Assembly (NCBI RefSeq): GCF_000384315.1
Contig: NZ_ARVW01000001.1
Location: 567,746-631,745, forward strand
Source of the DNA: Amycolatopsis nigrescens CSC17Ta-90
Lineage (GTDB): Bacteria; Actinomycetota; Actinomycetes; Mycobacteriales; Pseudonocardiaceae
Length of the DNA: 64,000 nt
Reading direction: 5' to 3'
Part shown: positions 34,978 through 44,480 of the stretch, piece by piece
Position numbering within the stretch: position 1 is the stretch's first letter
Layout: every line of letters begins with the position of its first letter
The notes under the pieces: model-generated
Told to the model about the DNA's origin: nothing
What the model saw: the letters and a program-made list of their open reading frames with translations, nothing else
Database searches by the model: none
Made by a program: the position numbers and the translations under genes

Positions 34978-36621
34978 GTGACCGCTTCCGAGCGACCGTC
35001 CGCCGGCTCGAAATCCGACTGGTGGCGCAACGCCGCCATCTACCAGGTCTACATCCGCAGCTTCGCCGACGGGAACGGCGACGGCACCGGCGATCTCGCC
35101 GGCGTCCGGGCCAGGCTGCCGCAGCTGGCCGCGCTGGGCGTGGACGCGATCTGGTTCAACCCCTGGTATCCGTCCCCGATGGACGACGGTGGCTACGACG
35201 TCACCGATTTCCGTGACATAGAGCCGAGTTTCGGCACGCTGGCCGAGGCGGAGCAGCTCATCGCCGAGGCGCACGCGCTCGGCCTCAGAGTGATCATCGA
35301 CATCGTGCCGAACCACTGCTCGGACGCGCACCGCTGGTTCACCGAGGCGCTGGCCGCCGGGCCCGGCTCGGCCGAGCGCACTCGGTTCTGGTTCCGTCCC
35401 GGCCGCGGTGAGGGCGGCGGCGAACCGCCGAACGACTGGCCTTCCCGGTTCGGCGGCCCGGCGTGGACCAGGGTCACCGAACCGGACGGCACCCCTGGCG
35501 AGTGGTACCTGCACCTGTACAGCTCCCGCCAGCCCGACTTCAACTGGGAGAACCAGGAGATCCGCGCGGAGTTCGAGGACGTGCTGCGGTTCTGGTTCAA
35601 CCGCGGGGTGGACGGGTTCCGGATCGACGTTGCCGACGCGCTGGTGAAGGACCCAGCGCTGCCGGACCTCGGCCCGGCAGGCGGGGAGGCGCCGTTCTCC
35701 AACCAGGAAGGCGTGCACGACATCTACCGGTCCTGGCGCCGCCTCACCGAAAGCTACCCGGGGGAACGCACGCTGGTCGGCGAGATGTGGCTGCCCGAGC
35801 CTTCGATGACGGCGCGCTACCTCGGCCGGGACGAGCTGCACTCCGCGTTCAACTTCGACTTCCTGGTCTGCCCGTGGGACGCGGCGCGGTTCCGGGAGGT
35901 CATCGAGCGGACCCTGGACTCGCACGGCGCGGTCGGCGCTCCGGCGTCCTGGGTGCTGTCCAACCACGACGTCACCCGCCCGGTCACCCGGTACGGCCGC
36001 GCCGGCGACACCGGGTTCACCTTCGCCGACCGACGGCACGGCACCCCGGTGGACCGCGAACTCGGCACCAGGCGGGCCCGCGCGGCCGCGCTGCTGACCA
36101 TGGCGCTGCCCGGCTGCCTCTATGTGTACCAAGGAGAAGAGCTCGGCCTGTGGGAGATCGAGGACCTGCCGGACGAGCTGCGCCAGGACCCGGTGTGGAA
36201 ACGCACCGGTGGCGCGGATCCCGGCCGGGACGGCTGCCGGGTACCGCTGCCGTGGTCGGGCTCCGCGCCGCCGTTCGGCTTCGGCCGGGACGGCAGCACT
36301 CCCTGGCTGCCGCAGCCCGCCGGCTGGGCCAGCTACACCTACCAAGCGCAGTCCGGTGTCGAAAGGTCGATGCTCGAGCTGTACCGCGCCGGACTGCGGC
36401 TGCGCGCCGCCGAGGAGGCGCTCGGGGACGGCGAGCTGCGCTGGCAGGTCCATCTGGCCGACGTGCTCAGCTTCACCCGCGACCCCGGGTTCGGCTGCGT
36501 GGTCAACCTCTCCGCCGAGCCCGTTCCCTTGCCACGTCACGAAAAGGTGCTACTCACCAGCGGAGAGCTGGTGGACGGGCTGCTGCCGCCGGACACCACC
36601 GCCTGGCTTCGCACCGGCTGA
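34978..36621 (+). CDS. GH13 alpha-glucosidase / alpha-amylase family enzyme
   Basis: The 547-residue cytosolic enzyme has no signal. The GH13 residues are Asp217 (GFRIDVAD, nucleophile), Glu269 (VGEMW, acid/base) and Asp331 (LSNHD). The QVYIRSFADGNGDGTGDL opening and overall length suggest the oligosaccharide-hydrolase / alpha-glucosidase branch (GH13_30-like). It would split imported oligosaccharides to glucose. The GTG start is preceded by GAGGAGG. Confidence 0.9.
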   Translation: MTASERPSAGSKSDWWRNAAIYQVYIRSFADGNGDGTGDLAGVRARLPQLAALGVDAIWFNPWYPSPMDDGGYDVTDFRDIEPSFGTLAEAEQLIAEAHALGLRVIIDIVPNHCSDAHRWFTEALAAGPGSAERTRFWFRPGRGEGGGEPPNDWPSRFGGPAWTRVTEPDGTPGEWYLHLYSSRQPDFNWENQEIRAEFEDVLRFWFNRGVDGFRIDVADALVKDPALPDLGPAGGEAPFSNQEGVHDIYRSWRRLTESYPGERTLVGEMWLPEPSMTARYLGRDELHSAFNFDFLVCPWDAARFREVIERTLDSHGAVGAPASWVLSNHDVTRPVTRYGRAGDTGFTFADRRHGTPVDRELGTRRARAAALLTMALPGCLYVYQGEELGLWEIEDLPDELRQDPVWKRTGGADPGRDGCRVPLPWSGSAPPFGFGRDGSTPWLPQPAGWASYTYQAQSGVERSMLELYRAGLRLRAAEEALGDGELRWQVHLADVLSFTRDPGFGCVVNLSAEPVPLPRHEKVLLTSGELVDGLLPPDTTAWLRTG

Positions 36622-36635
36622 CGGAAAGGAACGCC

Positions 36636-37658
36636 ATGCTGCACCTGCTTCTCGCCCTGGTACTGACCGCCGTCGTCCCCGCGCTGTCCCCGCAGGCCGA
36701 GGGAGCCGCGCTTTCCACCAAGACGCACGTCTTCTACTACCCGTGGTACGGAAACCCTTCGGTGGCGGGCGGTTACCGGCACTGGCAGCAGGGCGGGCAC
36801 ACCCCGCCGGAGGACGTCGGCGCCGACTTCTACCCCGTGCTCGGCGCCTACGACTCGGGCTCGGCGTCCACAGTGGACCATCATCTGGCGTGGCTGCGAC
36901 GCGCCGGTACTGGCACCCTGGTCTACAGCTGGTGGGGCCAGGGGTCCTATGAGGACGGTCTGGTACCGGTGGTGCTCGCCGCTGCCGAGCGGCACGGGAT
37001 CAAGGTGGCCTGGCACATCGAGCCGTACCAGGGCCGTACCGCCGCTTCGGTGGTTCAGGACATCTCCTACCTCACCGGAAAGTACGGCGGCAGTCCCGCC
37101 TTCTACCGGGACGCGGCGCACGGAAACCGCGCCGCGTACTACGTCTTCGAGAGCCTGCGCATCGCCGACTGGGGCGCGCTGGACCAGGTCAAGGCCACCA
37201 GCATCGTGCTGGCGCAGACCACCGACGTCAGCAAGGTCGCGCACTTCGGCGGGATGTACACCTACGACGTGCTGGCATCGATGAACCCCGGCGGCTGGCG
37301 GGGCATCTCGGACTTCTGCCGGGCCAACGGGCTGGTCTGGGCACCCTCGATCGGTCCCGGCTATCTCGACGACCGCGCGGTGCCTGGCAACGGCACGCCC
37401 ACCCTCGGCCGCGATGACGGTGCCACCTACGACACCCAGTGGCGCAACGCGCTGGATCCCGCGAACGGCGGAAAACCGGACTGGGTGTCGATCACCTCGT
37501 TCAACGAGTGGCACGAGGGCTCCTCCCTCGAGCCCGCCCGTTCCGCACCGCCGACGAGACACGGCTATCTCACCTTCTCCGGCGCGTACGGGAAGACCGG
37601 CGCGGCCGCCGAAACCGCGTACCTGGACCGGACCGCCTACTGGACCGCCCAGTTCTGA
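36636..37658 (+). CDS. Secreted GH99-family glycosidase (endo-alpha-mannosidase type)
   Basis: The 340-residue enzyme has a signal peptide (about 1-24) followed by THVFYYPWYGNP. The GH99 motifs are WHIEPYQGR (127-134), WAPSIGPGYLDDR and ITSFNEWHEGSS. Glu291 and Glu294 are three residues apart, matching the catalytic pair I recall for GH99. Known members act within alpha-mannans, including fungal mannan. AAAGGA precedes the ATG, 14 bases after the GH13 stop, so it belongs to the operon. Confidence 0.88.
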   Translation: MLHLLLALVLTAVVPALSPQAEGAALSTKTHVFYYPWYGNPSVAGGYRHWQQGGHTPPEDVGADFYPVLGAYDSGSASTVDHHLAWLRRAGTGTLVYSWWGQGSYEDGLVPVVLAAAERHGIKVAWHIEPYQGRTAASVVQDISYLTGKYGGSPAFYRDAAHGNRAAYYVFESLRIADWGALDQVKATSIVLAQTTDVSKVAHFGGMYTYDVLASMNPGGWRGISDFCRANGLVWAPSIGPGYLDDRAVPGNGTPTLGRDDGATYDTQWRNALDPANGGKPDWVSITSFNEWHEGSSLEPARSAPPTRHGYLTFSGAYGKTGAAAETAYLDRTAYWTAQF

Positions 37659-37687
37659 ACGGCCCCCGCACAGAAAGGTGTCCCACC

Positions 37688-39934
37688 ATGTCCCCCACCG
37701 TGGCCAATGCTGCCCACCGACAGCCGCGACGCAAGGGAAGTCCAAGACCGGGGCAGGTGATCCTGGCGGCCGCCGTGCTGGTGTCCGGCCTGGTCACCAC
37801 GGGCGCCGCCAGCGCCGCCCCGGCCACAACCGCCGCCTGCCCGACCACCGTCGCCGGCGGGGCGACCGTCCCGTTCACCGAATACGAGGCGGAGTGCGCG
37901 GCCACCAACGGCGCCGCGATCGGACCGGACCTCACCCAGGGCAGCCTGCCCGCGGAGGCCTCCGGGCGGCAAGCCGTCCAGCTTTCCGCCCAGGGCCAGT
38001 ACGTCGAGTTCTCCCCGTCGAAGGCGGCCAACTCGATCAACGTCCGGTACAGCGTGCCGGACGGCAGGTCGGGCACGCTGGCGATCTACGTCAACGGCGG
38101 CAAACTGGACAGGGCGCTGCCGGTCACCTCGAAGTACAGCTACCTGGACACACCGTGGATCCAGGGCTCCAAGACGCACAAGCTCTACGACGAAAGCCGG
38201 CTCCTGCTCGGCCGCACGGTGAACCCCGGCGACAAGGTCCGCCTCCAGGTGGACGCCGGGAACACCGCCACCCCGTACACGATCGACCTGGCCGGCTTCG
38301 AGCAGGTCGGCCCGGCCGGCACGGCACCGGCGGGCGCGCTGCCGGTCACCGCGCACGGTGCCACCCCGGACGACGGCTCGGACGACTCGGCCGCGTTCCG
38401 GGCCGCGATCGCCGCGGCGAAGGCGCAGGCCAAGGAGGTCTGGGTGCCGCCGGGCACCTTCGAGATCGGGTCCGCCCTGCAGGTGGACCAGGTCACCATC
38501 CGCGGCGCCGGCCAGTGGTACTCGGTGCTGCACGGCAACAACGTGTTCAACAACAACAGCGCCACCGGCAACATCGGGCTGCACGACTTCGCGGTCTTCG
38601 GTGAGGTGACCGAACGCAATGACGGCAGTCCGGACAACGCCTTCCACGGGGTGCTCGGTGCCGGGTCGGTGGTGTCGGGGCTGTGGATCCAGCACACCAA
38701 GTGCGGGCTGTGGCTGATGAACGGCGCGACCAGCGGGTTGACCATCGAGAACAACCGGATCATCGACACCACCGCGGACGGGATCAACTTCGACGGCAAC
38801 GTGAAGAACTCCGCCATCCGCAACAACTTCCTGCGCAACAACGGGGACGACGCGATCGCGCTGTGGTCGAACGGGGTCTCCGACAGCGGCGACACCATCG
38901 CGAACAACACCGTGGTGCAGCCGAACCTGGCCAACGGCATCGCGCTCTACGGCGGCTCGGACAACACCGTGACCGGCAACCTGGTCCGGGACACCAACCC
39001 GCTCGGCGGCGGGATCACGGTGGCGAACCGGTTCAACTCGACCCCGTTGTCCGGCACGATCACCGTGTCGGACAACATCACCCTGCGGGCCGGCGCGCTG
39101 GACCCGAACTGGCAGTTCGGCGTCGGCGCGCTCTGGTTCGACGCGCGGGACCAGGCGATCTCCGGCGCCACCATCAGGGTGACCAACCTGCGCACCATCG
39201 AGAACCCGTACGAGGCGCTGCAGTTCCTCGACGGCAACGGGCAGGGCAAGCCGATCCAGGGCGTCACCATCGACGGGGTCAGCGTCGAACGCACCGGCAC
39301 CTTCGTCGCGCAGGCGCAGACCCAGGGCACGGTGTCGATCAGCAACCTGACCGCCACCGGGGTCGGCGTGGTCGGTACATACAACTGCCCCTACCCGGCG
39401 AACACCCCGAAGATGACCTTCACCGGCTCGGGCAACACCGGCTGGACCGGCACCTGGACCGACTGCTCGACCTGGCCGCCGCCGAACTCCGGCCCGCCGG
39501 TGCCACCGGGACCGGGCAGCAACGTGGCCAAGGGCAAGCCGATCACGGCCAGCGGCTCGCAGGGCGGTTTCCCGCCGGGCAACGCGAACGACGGCGACAC
39601 CGGCACCTACTGGGAAAGCACGAACAACGCGCTCCCGCAGACGCTGACCGTCGATCTCGGCGAGGCCACCGGGATCGACAAGGTGACGCTCAAGCTGCCG
39701 CCGTCGCCGGCCTGGGGCGCCCGCACCCAGACGCTGTCCGTGCAGGGCAGCGGGAACGGCACCGACTACGGCACGATCGTCGCGTCGCGGGGTCACACCT
39801 TCGACCCGGCGACCGGGAACACCGCGACGATCACCTTCCCGGCCACCACCCAACGCTTCGTGCGGCTGGCCATCACCGCCAACACCGGCTGGCCGGCCGG
39901 CCAGGTCGCCGAACTGGAGGTCACCCGCACCTGA
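37688..39934 (+). CDS. Secreted GH87-type alpha-1,3-glucanase (mycodextranase-like)
   Basis: The 748-residue exported protein has a signal (about 1-43) and a CBM35/6-like domain (about 50-205). A right-handed beta-helix of many NN/GN-rich turns (about 210-590) and a Pro-rich linker follow, and then a discoidin F5/8 domain (612-748). Asp364 (ADGINFDG) and Asp387/Asp388 (NNGDDAIALWS) show the 23/24 spacing I recall for catalytic Asp residues of GH87. It would attack fungal wall alpha-1,3-glucan. The assignment rests on memory of the family, not on a search. Confidence 0.78.
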   Translation: MSPTVANAAHRQPRRKGSPRPGQVILAAAVLVSGLVTTGAASAAPATTAACPTTVAGGATVPFTEYEAECAATNGAAIGPDLTQGSLPAEASGRQAVQLSAQGQYVEFSPSKAANSINVRYSVPDGRSGTLAIYVNGGKLDRALPVTSKYSYLDTPWIQGSKTHKLYDESRLLLGRTVNPGDKVRLQVDAGNTATPYTIDLAGFEQVGPAGTAPAGALPVTAHGATPDDGSDDSAAFRAAIAAAKAQAKEVWVPPGTFEIGSALQVDQVTIRGAGQWYSVLHGNNVFNNNSATGNIGLHDFAVFGEVTERNDGSPDNAFHGVLGAGSVVSGLWIQHTKCGLWLMNGATSGLTIENNRIIDTTADGINFDGNVKNSAIRNNFLRNNGDDAIALWSNGVSDSGDTIANNTVVQPNLANGIALYGGSDNTVTGNLVRDTNPLGGGITVANRFNSTPLSGTITVSDNITLRAGALDPNWQFGVGALWFDARDQAISGATIRVTNLRTIENPYEALQFLDGNGQGKPIQGVTIDGVSVERTGTFVAQAQTQGTVSISNLTATGVGVVGTYNCPYPANTPKMTFTGSGNTGWTGTWTDCSTWPPPNSGPPVPPGPGSNVAKGKPITASGSQGGFPPGNANDGDTGTYWESTNNALPQTLTVDLGEATGIDKVTLKLPPSPAWGARTQTLSVQGSGNGTDYGTIVASRGHTFDPATGNTATITFPATTQRFVRLAITANTGWPAGQVAELEVTRT

Positions 39935-39980
39935 TGCCGGACGGTGTGACCGGCACAGCGGGCCGTGATCAGATAGTCCG

Positions 39981-40466
39981 ATGAAGGTCCGCATCGGAAT
40001 CACCGGCCACTCGAACCTGACCGACGCCGCCGTGCCGCTGGTCGCAGACGGCCTCCGTGCCGCGCTGGCCGAGCACGTGGGCGCCGAGCTGATCGGCGTG
40101 ACCTGCCTGGCACGTGGCGCCGATCAGGTGTTCGCCCGCATCGTGCTGGGCCTCGGCGGCGCGGTCGAGGTGGTGCTGCCCGCCGCCGACTACCGGGACC
40201 GCAAGGTGAAGCCGGACAGCGCCGCCGACTTCGACGCCTTGATCGGCAAGTCCACGACCGTGCACACCATGCCGTTCACCAAGTCCAACCGCGAGGCGTA
40301 CCTGGCCGCCAGCGAGCGCGTGCTGGACACCGTGGACGCGATGGTGGCGGTCTGGGACGGCGGCCCTTCCGGCGGGCATGGCGGCACCGCCGATGTGGTG
40401 CACGCGGCCCGCGAACGTGGTCTGCCGGTCACGGTGGTGTGGCCGGACGGCGCCGAGCGGGACTAG
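39981..40466 (+). CDS. SLOG-fold (Rossmann-like) protein of unknown function
   Basis: The 161-residue protein starts RIGITGHSNLTD, has TCLARGADQVFA, VLPAADYRDRK and ends in GGTADVVHAARERGLPV. This resembles the SLOG superfamily (LOG/DprA/TIR-associated nucleotide-binding folds). Such proteins are thought to bind or process nucleotide derivatives, sometimes in immunity or stress signalling. It stands alone after the GH87 gene. A weak TGCCGG/CCGGCA hairpin (39935-39955) separates them. Confidence 0.7.
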   Translation: MKVRIGITGHSNLTDAAVPLVADGLRAALAEHVGAELIGVTCLARGADQVFARIVLGLGGAVEVVLPAADYRDRKVKPDSAADFDALIGKSTTVHTMPFTKSNREAYLAASERVLDTVDAMVAVWDGGPSGGHGGTADVVHAARERGLPVTVVWPDGAERD

Positions 40467-40630
40467 GTTCGAGCGGACGGTTACGCCGCTTTTCTGGATC
40501 GATTCGCGGCCGAGCTGATGGCGCTGCAGGCGTGATCCGGGGTCCCGGTTCGGCCGGCGCACCGCCCCCTTCCAGGGACTTCAAGGTTTGTTGCAGGAAC
40601 TCACACGACGGCTCGGGCACAGTAGAGGTA

Positions 40631-40657
40631 GACGGCCCGACCTGGGGGCGGGCCGTC
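40631..40657. terminator. Hairpin between convergent SLOG and LysR genes
   Basis: GACGGCCCG and CGGGCCGTC pair around a 9-base loop. It is GC-rich, with no U-tract. It is the only structured element in the gap 40467-40680, in which I see no gene. Confidence 0.5.
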
Positions 40658-40680
40658 GCAGCCTGAAGCCCGCGCGCCGT

Positions 40681-41568
40681 TCAGCTCCCCGCCAGCACGG
40701 CTCGCGCATGTCCGAGGAAAGCGGTGGCCGCCGGGCTGACCGGACCGTCGGTCCGCCAGGCGAGCTCCAGCCTCCCGCGCAACCGCGGACGGTCGATGGT
40801 CACCGCGTGGAGCTCGCCGGGGCGGGACCGGGCCAGCGACTCCGGCAGCACCGCCACCCCGAGTCCGCGGGCGGCGAGGTCCGCGAGGACGTTGGGGTCG
40901 CTCGCCTCGAAGGCGATGGTGGGCCGCAGGCCCGCGGCGGCGCAGCCGGCGTCCAGGCTGGCGCGCACGCCGGTGCCGCGCGGCAGCGTCATCAGCGCCC
41001 GCTCCCCGAGCGCCGCGAGGGACACCACCTGCCGGCCGGCGAGCGGGTCATCGGGCCCGACCGCGGCAGCCAGCGGCTCGTCCACCAGCACCTGGGTGCC
41101 GATGCCGGGTGGGGCGGCACCGGCCAGCCCGACCACGGCCACGTCCAGCCCGCCCGAGCGCAGGCCGGCCAGCAGCTCGTCGGAGTTGCCCTCGGACAGC
41201 GTGATCTCCACGCCGGGGTGGCGCTGGTGGAAACCGGCGAGTACACCGGGCATGCCGAGCGAGGCGCAGGAGCTCACCATGCCCACCGCGACCCGGCCGC
41301 GGGTCAGCCCGGTCAGCTCGTCCACGGTCAGCCTGGCACCGCTGACCGCGGCGATCGCGGCGCGGGCGTAGGGCAGCACGGCGGCACCCGCCTCGGTGAG
41401 CCGCACGGCGCGCCCGGAGCGGTCGAGCAGCGGCTGGCCGAGTTCGCGTTCCAGCCTGCGGATCTGGGCACTCACCCCGGGCTGCGCCACGTGCACCTTG
41501 GCCGCCGCCCTGGTGAAGTTCGCTTCTTCGGCGACCGCCACGAAGTACTCAAGCTGCCTCAGTTCCAT
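40681..41568 (-). CDS. LysR-family transcriptional regulator
   Basis: The 295-residue LysR protein has MELRQLEYFVAVAEEANFTR at the N-terminus, the recognition helix around VAQPGVSAQIRRLE, and a full effector domain. The ATG at 41568 was chosen over a TTG three codons earlier. It is divergent from the FAD oxidoreductase gene, 101 bases away, and very probably controls it through the T-N11-A site between them. Confidence 0.9.
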   Translation of the reverse strand: MELRQLEYFVAVAEEANFTRAAAKVHVAQPGVSAQIRRLERELGQPLLDRSGRAVRLTEAGAAVLPYARAAIAAVSGARLTVDELTGLTRGRVAVGMVSSCASLGMPGVLAGFHQRHPGVEITLSEGNSDELLAGLRSGGLDVAVVGLAGAAPPGIGTQVLVDEPLAAAVGPDDPLAGRQVVSLAALGERALMTLPRGTGVRASLDAGCAAAGLRPTIAFEASDPNVLADLAARGLGVAVLPESLARSRPGELHAVTIDRPRLRGRLELAWRTDGPVSPAATAFLGHARAVLAGS

Positions 41569-41594
41569 AACTGACAATGCTAACAGCGAGATGA

Positions 41595-41607
41595 TCCAGA
41601 TCTTGGA
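41595..41607. promoter_or_regulatory. T-N11-A LysR-type box
   Basis: TCCAGATCTTGGA has inverted TCCA/TGGA ends and fits the T-N11-A rule for LysR sites. It sits between the divergent LysR gene and the FAD oxidoreductase. Confidence 0.5.
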
Positions 41608-41669
41608 CTTCTAGACGCCGCACGGGCACGGTGGTGCTGGGAGAGGTTTTCGAGAGCGAAGGAAGTGGC

Positions 41670-43055
41670 ATGAACCGCGCCGACATAGAGGCACCCGCGC
41701 TGGACGCACTGAGGGACCGGGTCAAGGGCCCGGTGTTCCGGCCCGCGGACGAGGGCTACGACGAGGAACGGTCGGGCTACCAGACCGCGGACCGGCACCG
41801 GCCGGACGTGGTTGTCGGCGCGGTCGACGCCGAGGACGTGCGCGTGGCGGTGGAGTTCGCCGGCGAGCACGGGCTTCCGGTGGCGGTGCAGGCCACCGGG
41901 CACGGCCTGCCGCTGGCCGCGGACGGCGGCCTGCTGGTCTCCACCCGCCGGATGACCGAGGTCCAGGTGGACCCGGACCGCGCCACCGCGTGGCTGGCCG
42001 CCGGGGTGCGCTGGGCGCAGGTGGTCCAGGAGACCGCGAAGCACGAGCTGGCACCGCTTTCCGGCAGCGCGCCGCACGTGGGCGCGGTGTCGTACACGCT
42101 CGGCGGCGGCATCGGCCTGCTCGCCCGCAAGTACGGCTACGCGGTGGACCGGGTGCGGGCCATCGAGGTGGTCACCGCCGACGCGCGGCTGCGGCTGGTC
42201 ACCCCGGACAGCGACCCGGACCTGTTCTGGGCGTTGTGCGGCGGCCGTGCCAACTTCGGCGTGGTGACCAGGTTGGAGATCGGCCTGGTGCCGGTCACCC
42301 GACTGTACGGCGGCGGCATGTACTTCGACGCCGAGCACATCCCGGCGCTGCTGGAGACCTACCGGCAATGGGTCACCACCGTGCCGGACGAGCTGACCTC
42401 GTCGGTGGCGATGGTCCCGATGCCCGACGTGCCGGCGCTGCCCGAGCCGCTGCGCGGACGGCACATCGCGCACGTCCGGATCGCCTACCTCGGCGACGCC
42501 GCCGAGGGCGAACGGCTGGTCGCGCCGCTGCGCGAGGTCGGCCCCCGGCTGATCGACGCGATCGGCGAGCTGCCCTACACCGAGTCCGGCACCATCCACA
42601 ACGAGCCGGACCGGCCGGCGCCGTACCACTCGACGCACGCCCTGCTGCGTGAACTCGACCCGGCCACGATCCGGTCCGTGCTGGAGCTGGCCGGCCCCGG
42701 CGCGCCGGACGCGTGCGTGCTCGAAATCCGCCACCTCGGCGGCGCGCTCGCGGAGCCACCCGCGGTGCCCAACTCCGTCGGGCACCGGGAAGCGACGTTC
42801 GTGCTGGCGATGCTGTCGATCCTGGACGACGCCGGGGCCGACCCGGTGCTGCCGGCGCACCGGCGGTTCGCCGACCTGGTCGCACCGTGGAGCGTCGGCA
42901 CCTCGGTGAACTTCCTCTACGGCCGCAACGCCGCCGACGAGGAAGTCCGCACCGCCTACCGGCCCGCAGACCTCCGGCGGCTGACCGAGCTGAAGGCCCG
43001 CTACGACCCGGCGAACCTGTTCCGCCTCAACCACAACATCCCGCCCGCCGGATAG
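41670..43055 (+). CDS. FAD-binding oxidoreductase, BBE/PCMH type
   Basis: The 461-residue flavoprotein has a PCMH FAD domain with VAVQATGHGLP, whose His is placed like the covalent-FAD histidine of the family. SGSAPHVGAVSYTLGGGIG binds the cofactor pyrophosphate. The C-terminal BBE segment is LKARYDPANLFRLNHNIPP. It would oxidise an alcohol, sugar or alkaloid-like compound with O2. The usual second covalent Cys is not evident. No signal peptide is present. Confidence 0.88.
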   Translation: MNRADIEAPALDALRDRVKGPVFRPADEGYDEERSGYQTADRHRPDVVVGAVDAEDVRVAVEFAGEHGLPVAVQATGHGLPLAADGGLLVSTRRMTEVQVDPDRATAWLAAGVRWAQVVQETAKHELAPLSGSAPHVGAVSYTLGGGIGLLARKYGYAVDRVRAIEVVTADARLRLVTPDSDPDLFWALCGGRANFGVVTRLEIGLVPVTRLYGGGMYFDAEHIPALLETYRQWVTTVPDELTSSVAMVPMPDVPALPEPLRGRHIAHVRIAYLGDAAEGERLVAPLREVGPRLIDAIGELPYTESGTIHNEPDRPAPYHSTHALLRELDPATIRSVLELAGPGAPDACVLEIRHLGGALAEPPAVPNSVGHREATFVLAMLSILDDAGADPVLPAHRRFADLVAPWSVGTSVNFLYGRNAADEEVRTAYRPADLRRLTELKARYDPANLFRLNHNIPPAG

Positions 43056-43109
43056 GTACGCGCAGTGGAGCCCCCGGCGATACGCCGCCGGGGGCTCCAC
43101 TGTGGACGG

Positions 43110-43313
43110 TCAGTTCGCGGCGCGGTCAGCGGTCCGCATCGTGAACGCCGCCCACGCGGCCGGAGATACCGCCAGGTACCCGGCCGCCCTGTTCTTGGTG
43201 TCCCGCACGGCAACGCCGCCCGGCACGAACGCGACCTCGACGCAGTTGTCGGGGTCACCGCCATTGCTGTAGCTGCTCTTGCGCCACTGGGCGCCCGGTA
43301 AGGCTCGTCTCAT
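43110..43313 (-). CDS. DUF397 protein (copy 2)
   Basis: The 67-residue product has the DUF397 core [20 protein letters not shown], then [11 protein letters not shown]. Such proteins accompany XRE/DUF5753 regulators in actinomycetes and modulate them, possibly as toxin-antitoxin-like pairs. GAGG lies five bases before the ATG; a GTG six bases upstream overlaps the previous stop. It is a near-identical duplicate of the next gene. Confidence 0.88.
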   Translation of the reverse strand: MRRALPGAQWRKSSYSNGGDPDNCVEVAFVPGGVAVRDTKNRAAGYLAVSPAAWAAFTMRTADRAAN

Positions 43314-43315
43314 GG

Positions 43316-43522
43316 TCACCTCGGGTCAGTCCGCGGTGCGGTCAGCGCCGTGAACACGGACCACGCGACCGGGGATACCGCCAAATACCCGGCCGCCCTG
43401 TTCTTCGTATCTCGCACAGCGACGCCGCCCGACACGAACGCGACCTCGACGCAGTTGTCGGGGTCGCTGCCGTTGCTATAGCTGCTCTTGCGCCACTCGG
43501 CGCCCGGCAAGTCTCGATTCAT
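43316..43522 (-). CDS. DUF397 protein (copy 1)
   Basis: The 68-residue product shares [19 protein letters not shown] and [15 protein letters not shown] with copy 2. Both copies use the same GAGGTGACCATG start context. It lies directly after the XRE/DUF5753 gene, which places it in the same transcript. Confidence 0.88.
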   Translation of the reverse strand: MNRDLPGAEWRKSSYSNGSDPDNCVEVAFVSGGVAVRDTKNRAAGYLAVSPVAWSVFTALTAPRTDPR

Positions 43523-43524
43523 GG

Positions 43525-44367
43525 TCACCTCAAGCCGTCTCTTGCCTGCTCCAACCTGGCTATTGTCTCAGCCTCACCAAGCGCGTCCGCGACCAAGGAA
43601 TCGAAGGTCAGCTGGTAAACGCGGACACGAGCCTGGTCCGAGCGGCATTCGCCACGCGTGAGATCGCTGAGGTAGACCCACCGCGTGGGCTCGCCACCGA
43701 TCTCCAGCGTCAGCAGGATGAAACCCTGTCCGAGGGAAGCATGCGCGCCACCGGAGAAGGGAAAGAGCTGCACCGTGATGTGCGGCAGCCGGGCGAGCTG
43801 CGCCAGGTGATCCAACTGTTCGGCGAGCACCGCCGGACCACCGACTTGTTGATGCAGCGCCGCTTCGCCGAGAACGAGATGCACGGCGGGCGGTTTGGTC
43901 CGATGTAGCAGTGACTGGCGCTTGATCCGCGTCTCCACCGCCTGATCGACGTCGCTTGGCGCCATCGTCTTCGACGTGCCGATCAGCGCGCGAGCGTAGT
44001 CCTTCGTCTGAAATAACCCTGGCACCAGCACGTCCTGGTGGAACGCCAACTCAGTGGCATCCTGCTCCAGCCCGTAGTAGTGCCTGCTCCAGTCAGCCAC
44101 CTTGCCGTACGAACCACGCTTGCGAGCATCGGCTGCGATGACCTTGATCCGCTCAGCGGTCGTCTTATCCGCCTTGTACAGCCGGAGAAGCTCGTCCACC
44201 TCAGTGGCTTTGAGCGTGTTCTGTCCCTGCTCGACCCGATACAGCTTCGACGCGTCCCAGCCCAGTGTCTCGGCCACCGGCCCCGGCTTAAGGTCCGCCG
44301 CGTTTCGCAGTTCTGCCAGCTCCCGGCCGAGCAGTACTCGCGCCGCGACTGGTCCGGTCTCCGTCAT
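43525..44367 (-). CDS. XRE-family regulator with DUF5753 domain
   Basis: The 280-residue protein has an N-terminal helix-turn-helix (LGRELAELRNAADLKPGPVAETLGW split over the first 45 residues) and a C-terminal DUF5753 domain with YYGLEQDATEL, QDVLVPGLFQT and ITVQLFPFSGGAH. Homologues such as Scr1/BldB-partner proteins control development or antibiotics together with DUF397 partners. Its two DUF397 genes follow immediately downstream. Confidence 0.92.
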   Translation of the reverse strand: MTETGPVAARVLLGRELAELRNAADLKPGPVAETLGWDASKLYRVEQGQNTLKATEVDELLRLYKADKTTAERIKVIAADARKRGSYGKVADWSRHYYGLEQDATELAFHQDVLVPGLFQTKDYARALIGTSKTMAPSDVDQAVETRIKRQSLLHRTKPPAVHLVLGEAALHQQVGGPAVLAEQLDHLAQLARLPHITVQLFPFSGGAHASLGQGFILLTLEIGGEPTRWVYLSDLTRGECRSDQARVRVYQLTFDSLVADALGEAETIARLEQARDGLR

Positions 44368-44480
44368 GTCCGGAAACGTACAGCTTGCCGCGATACGCTG
44401 ATGCAGCCGGGTTGCGTAAGCTACAGCCGCGACTTACAGTCGTTGCCAACAGGTAAGAGCGGCGAATGCGAGTGATGATC

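Noticed and set aside
37637..40003. A 788-codon minus-strand open frame opposite the GH87 gene
   Set aside because: Its composition is typical of antisense frames in GC-rich DNA, and the plus-strand gene has signal, domains and context.
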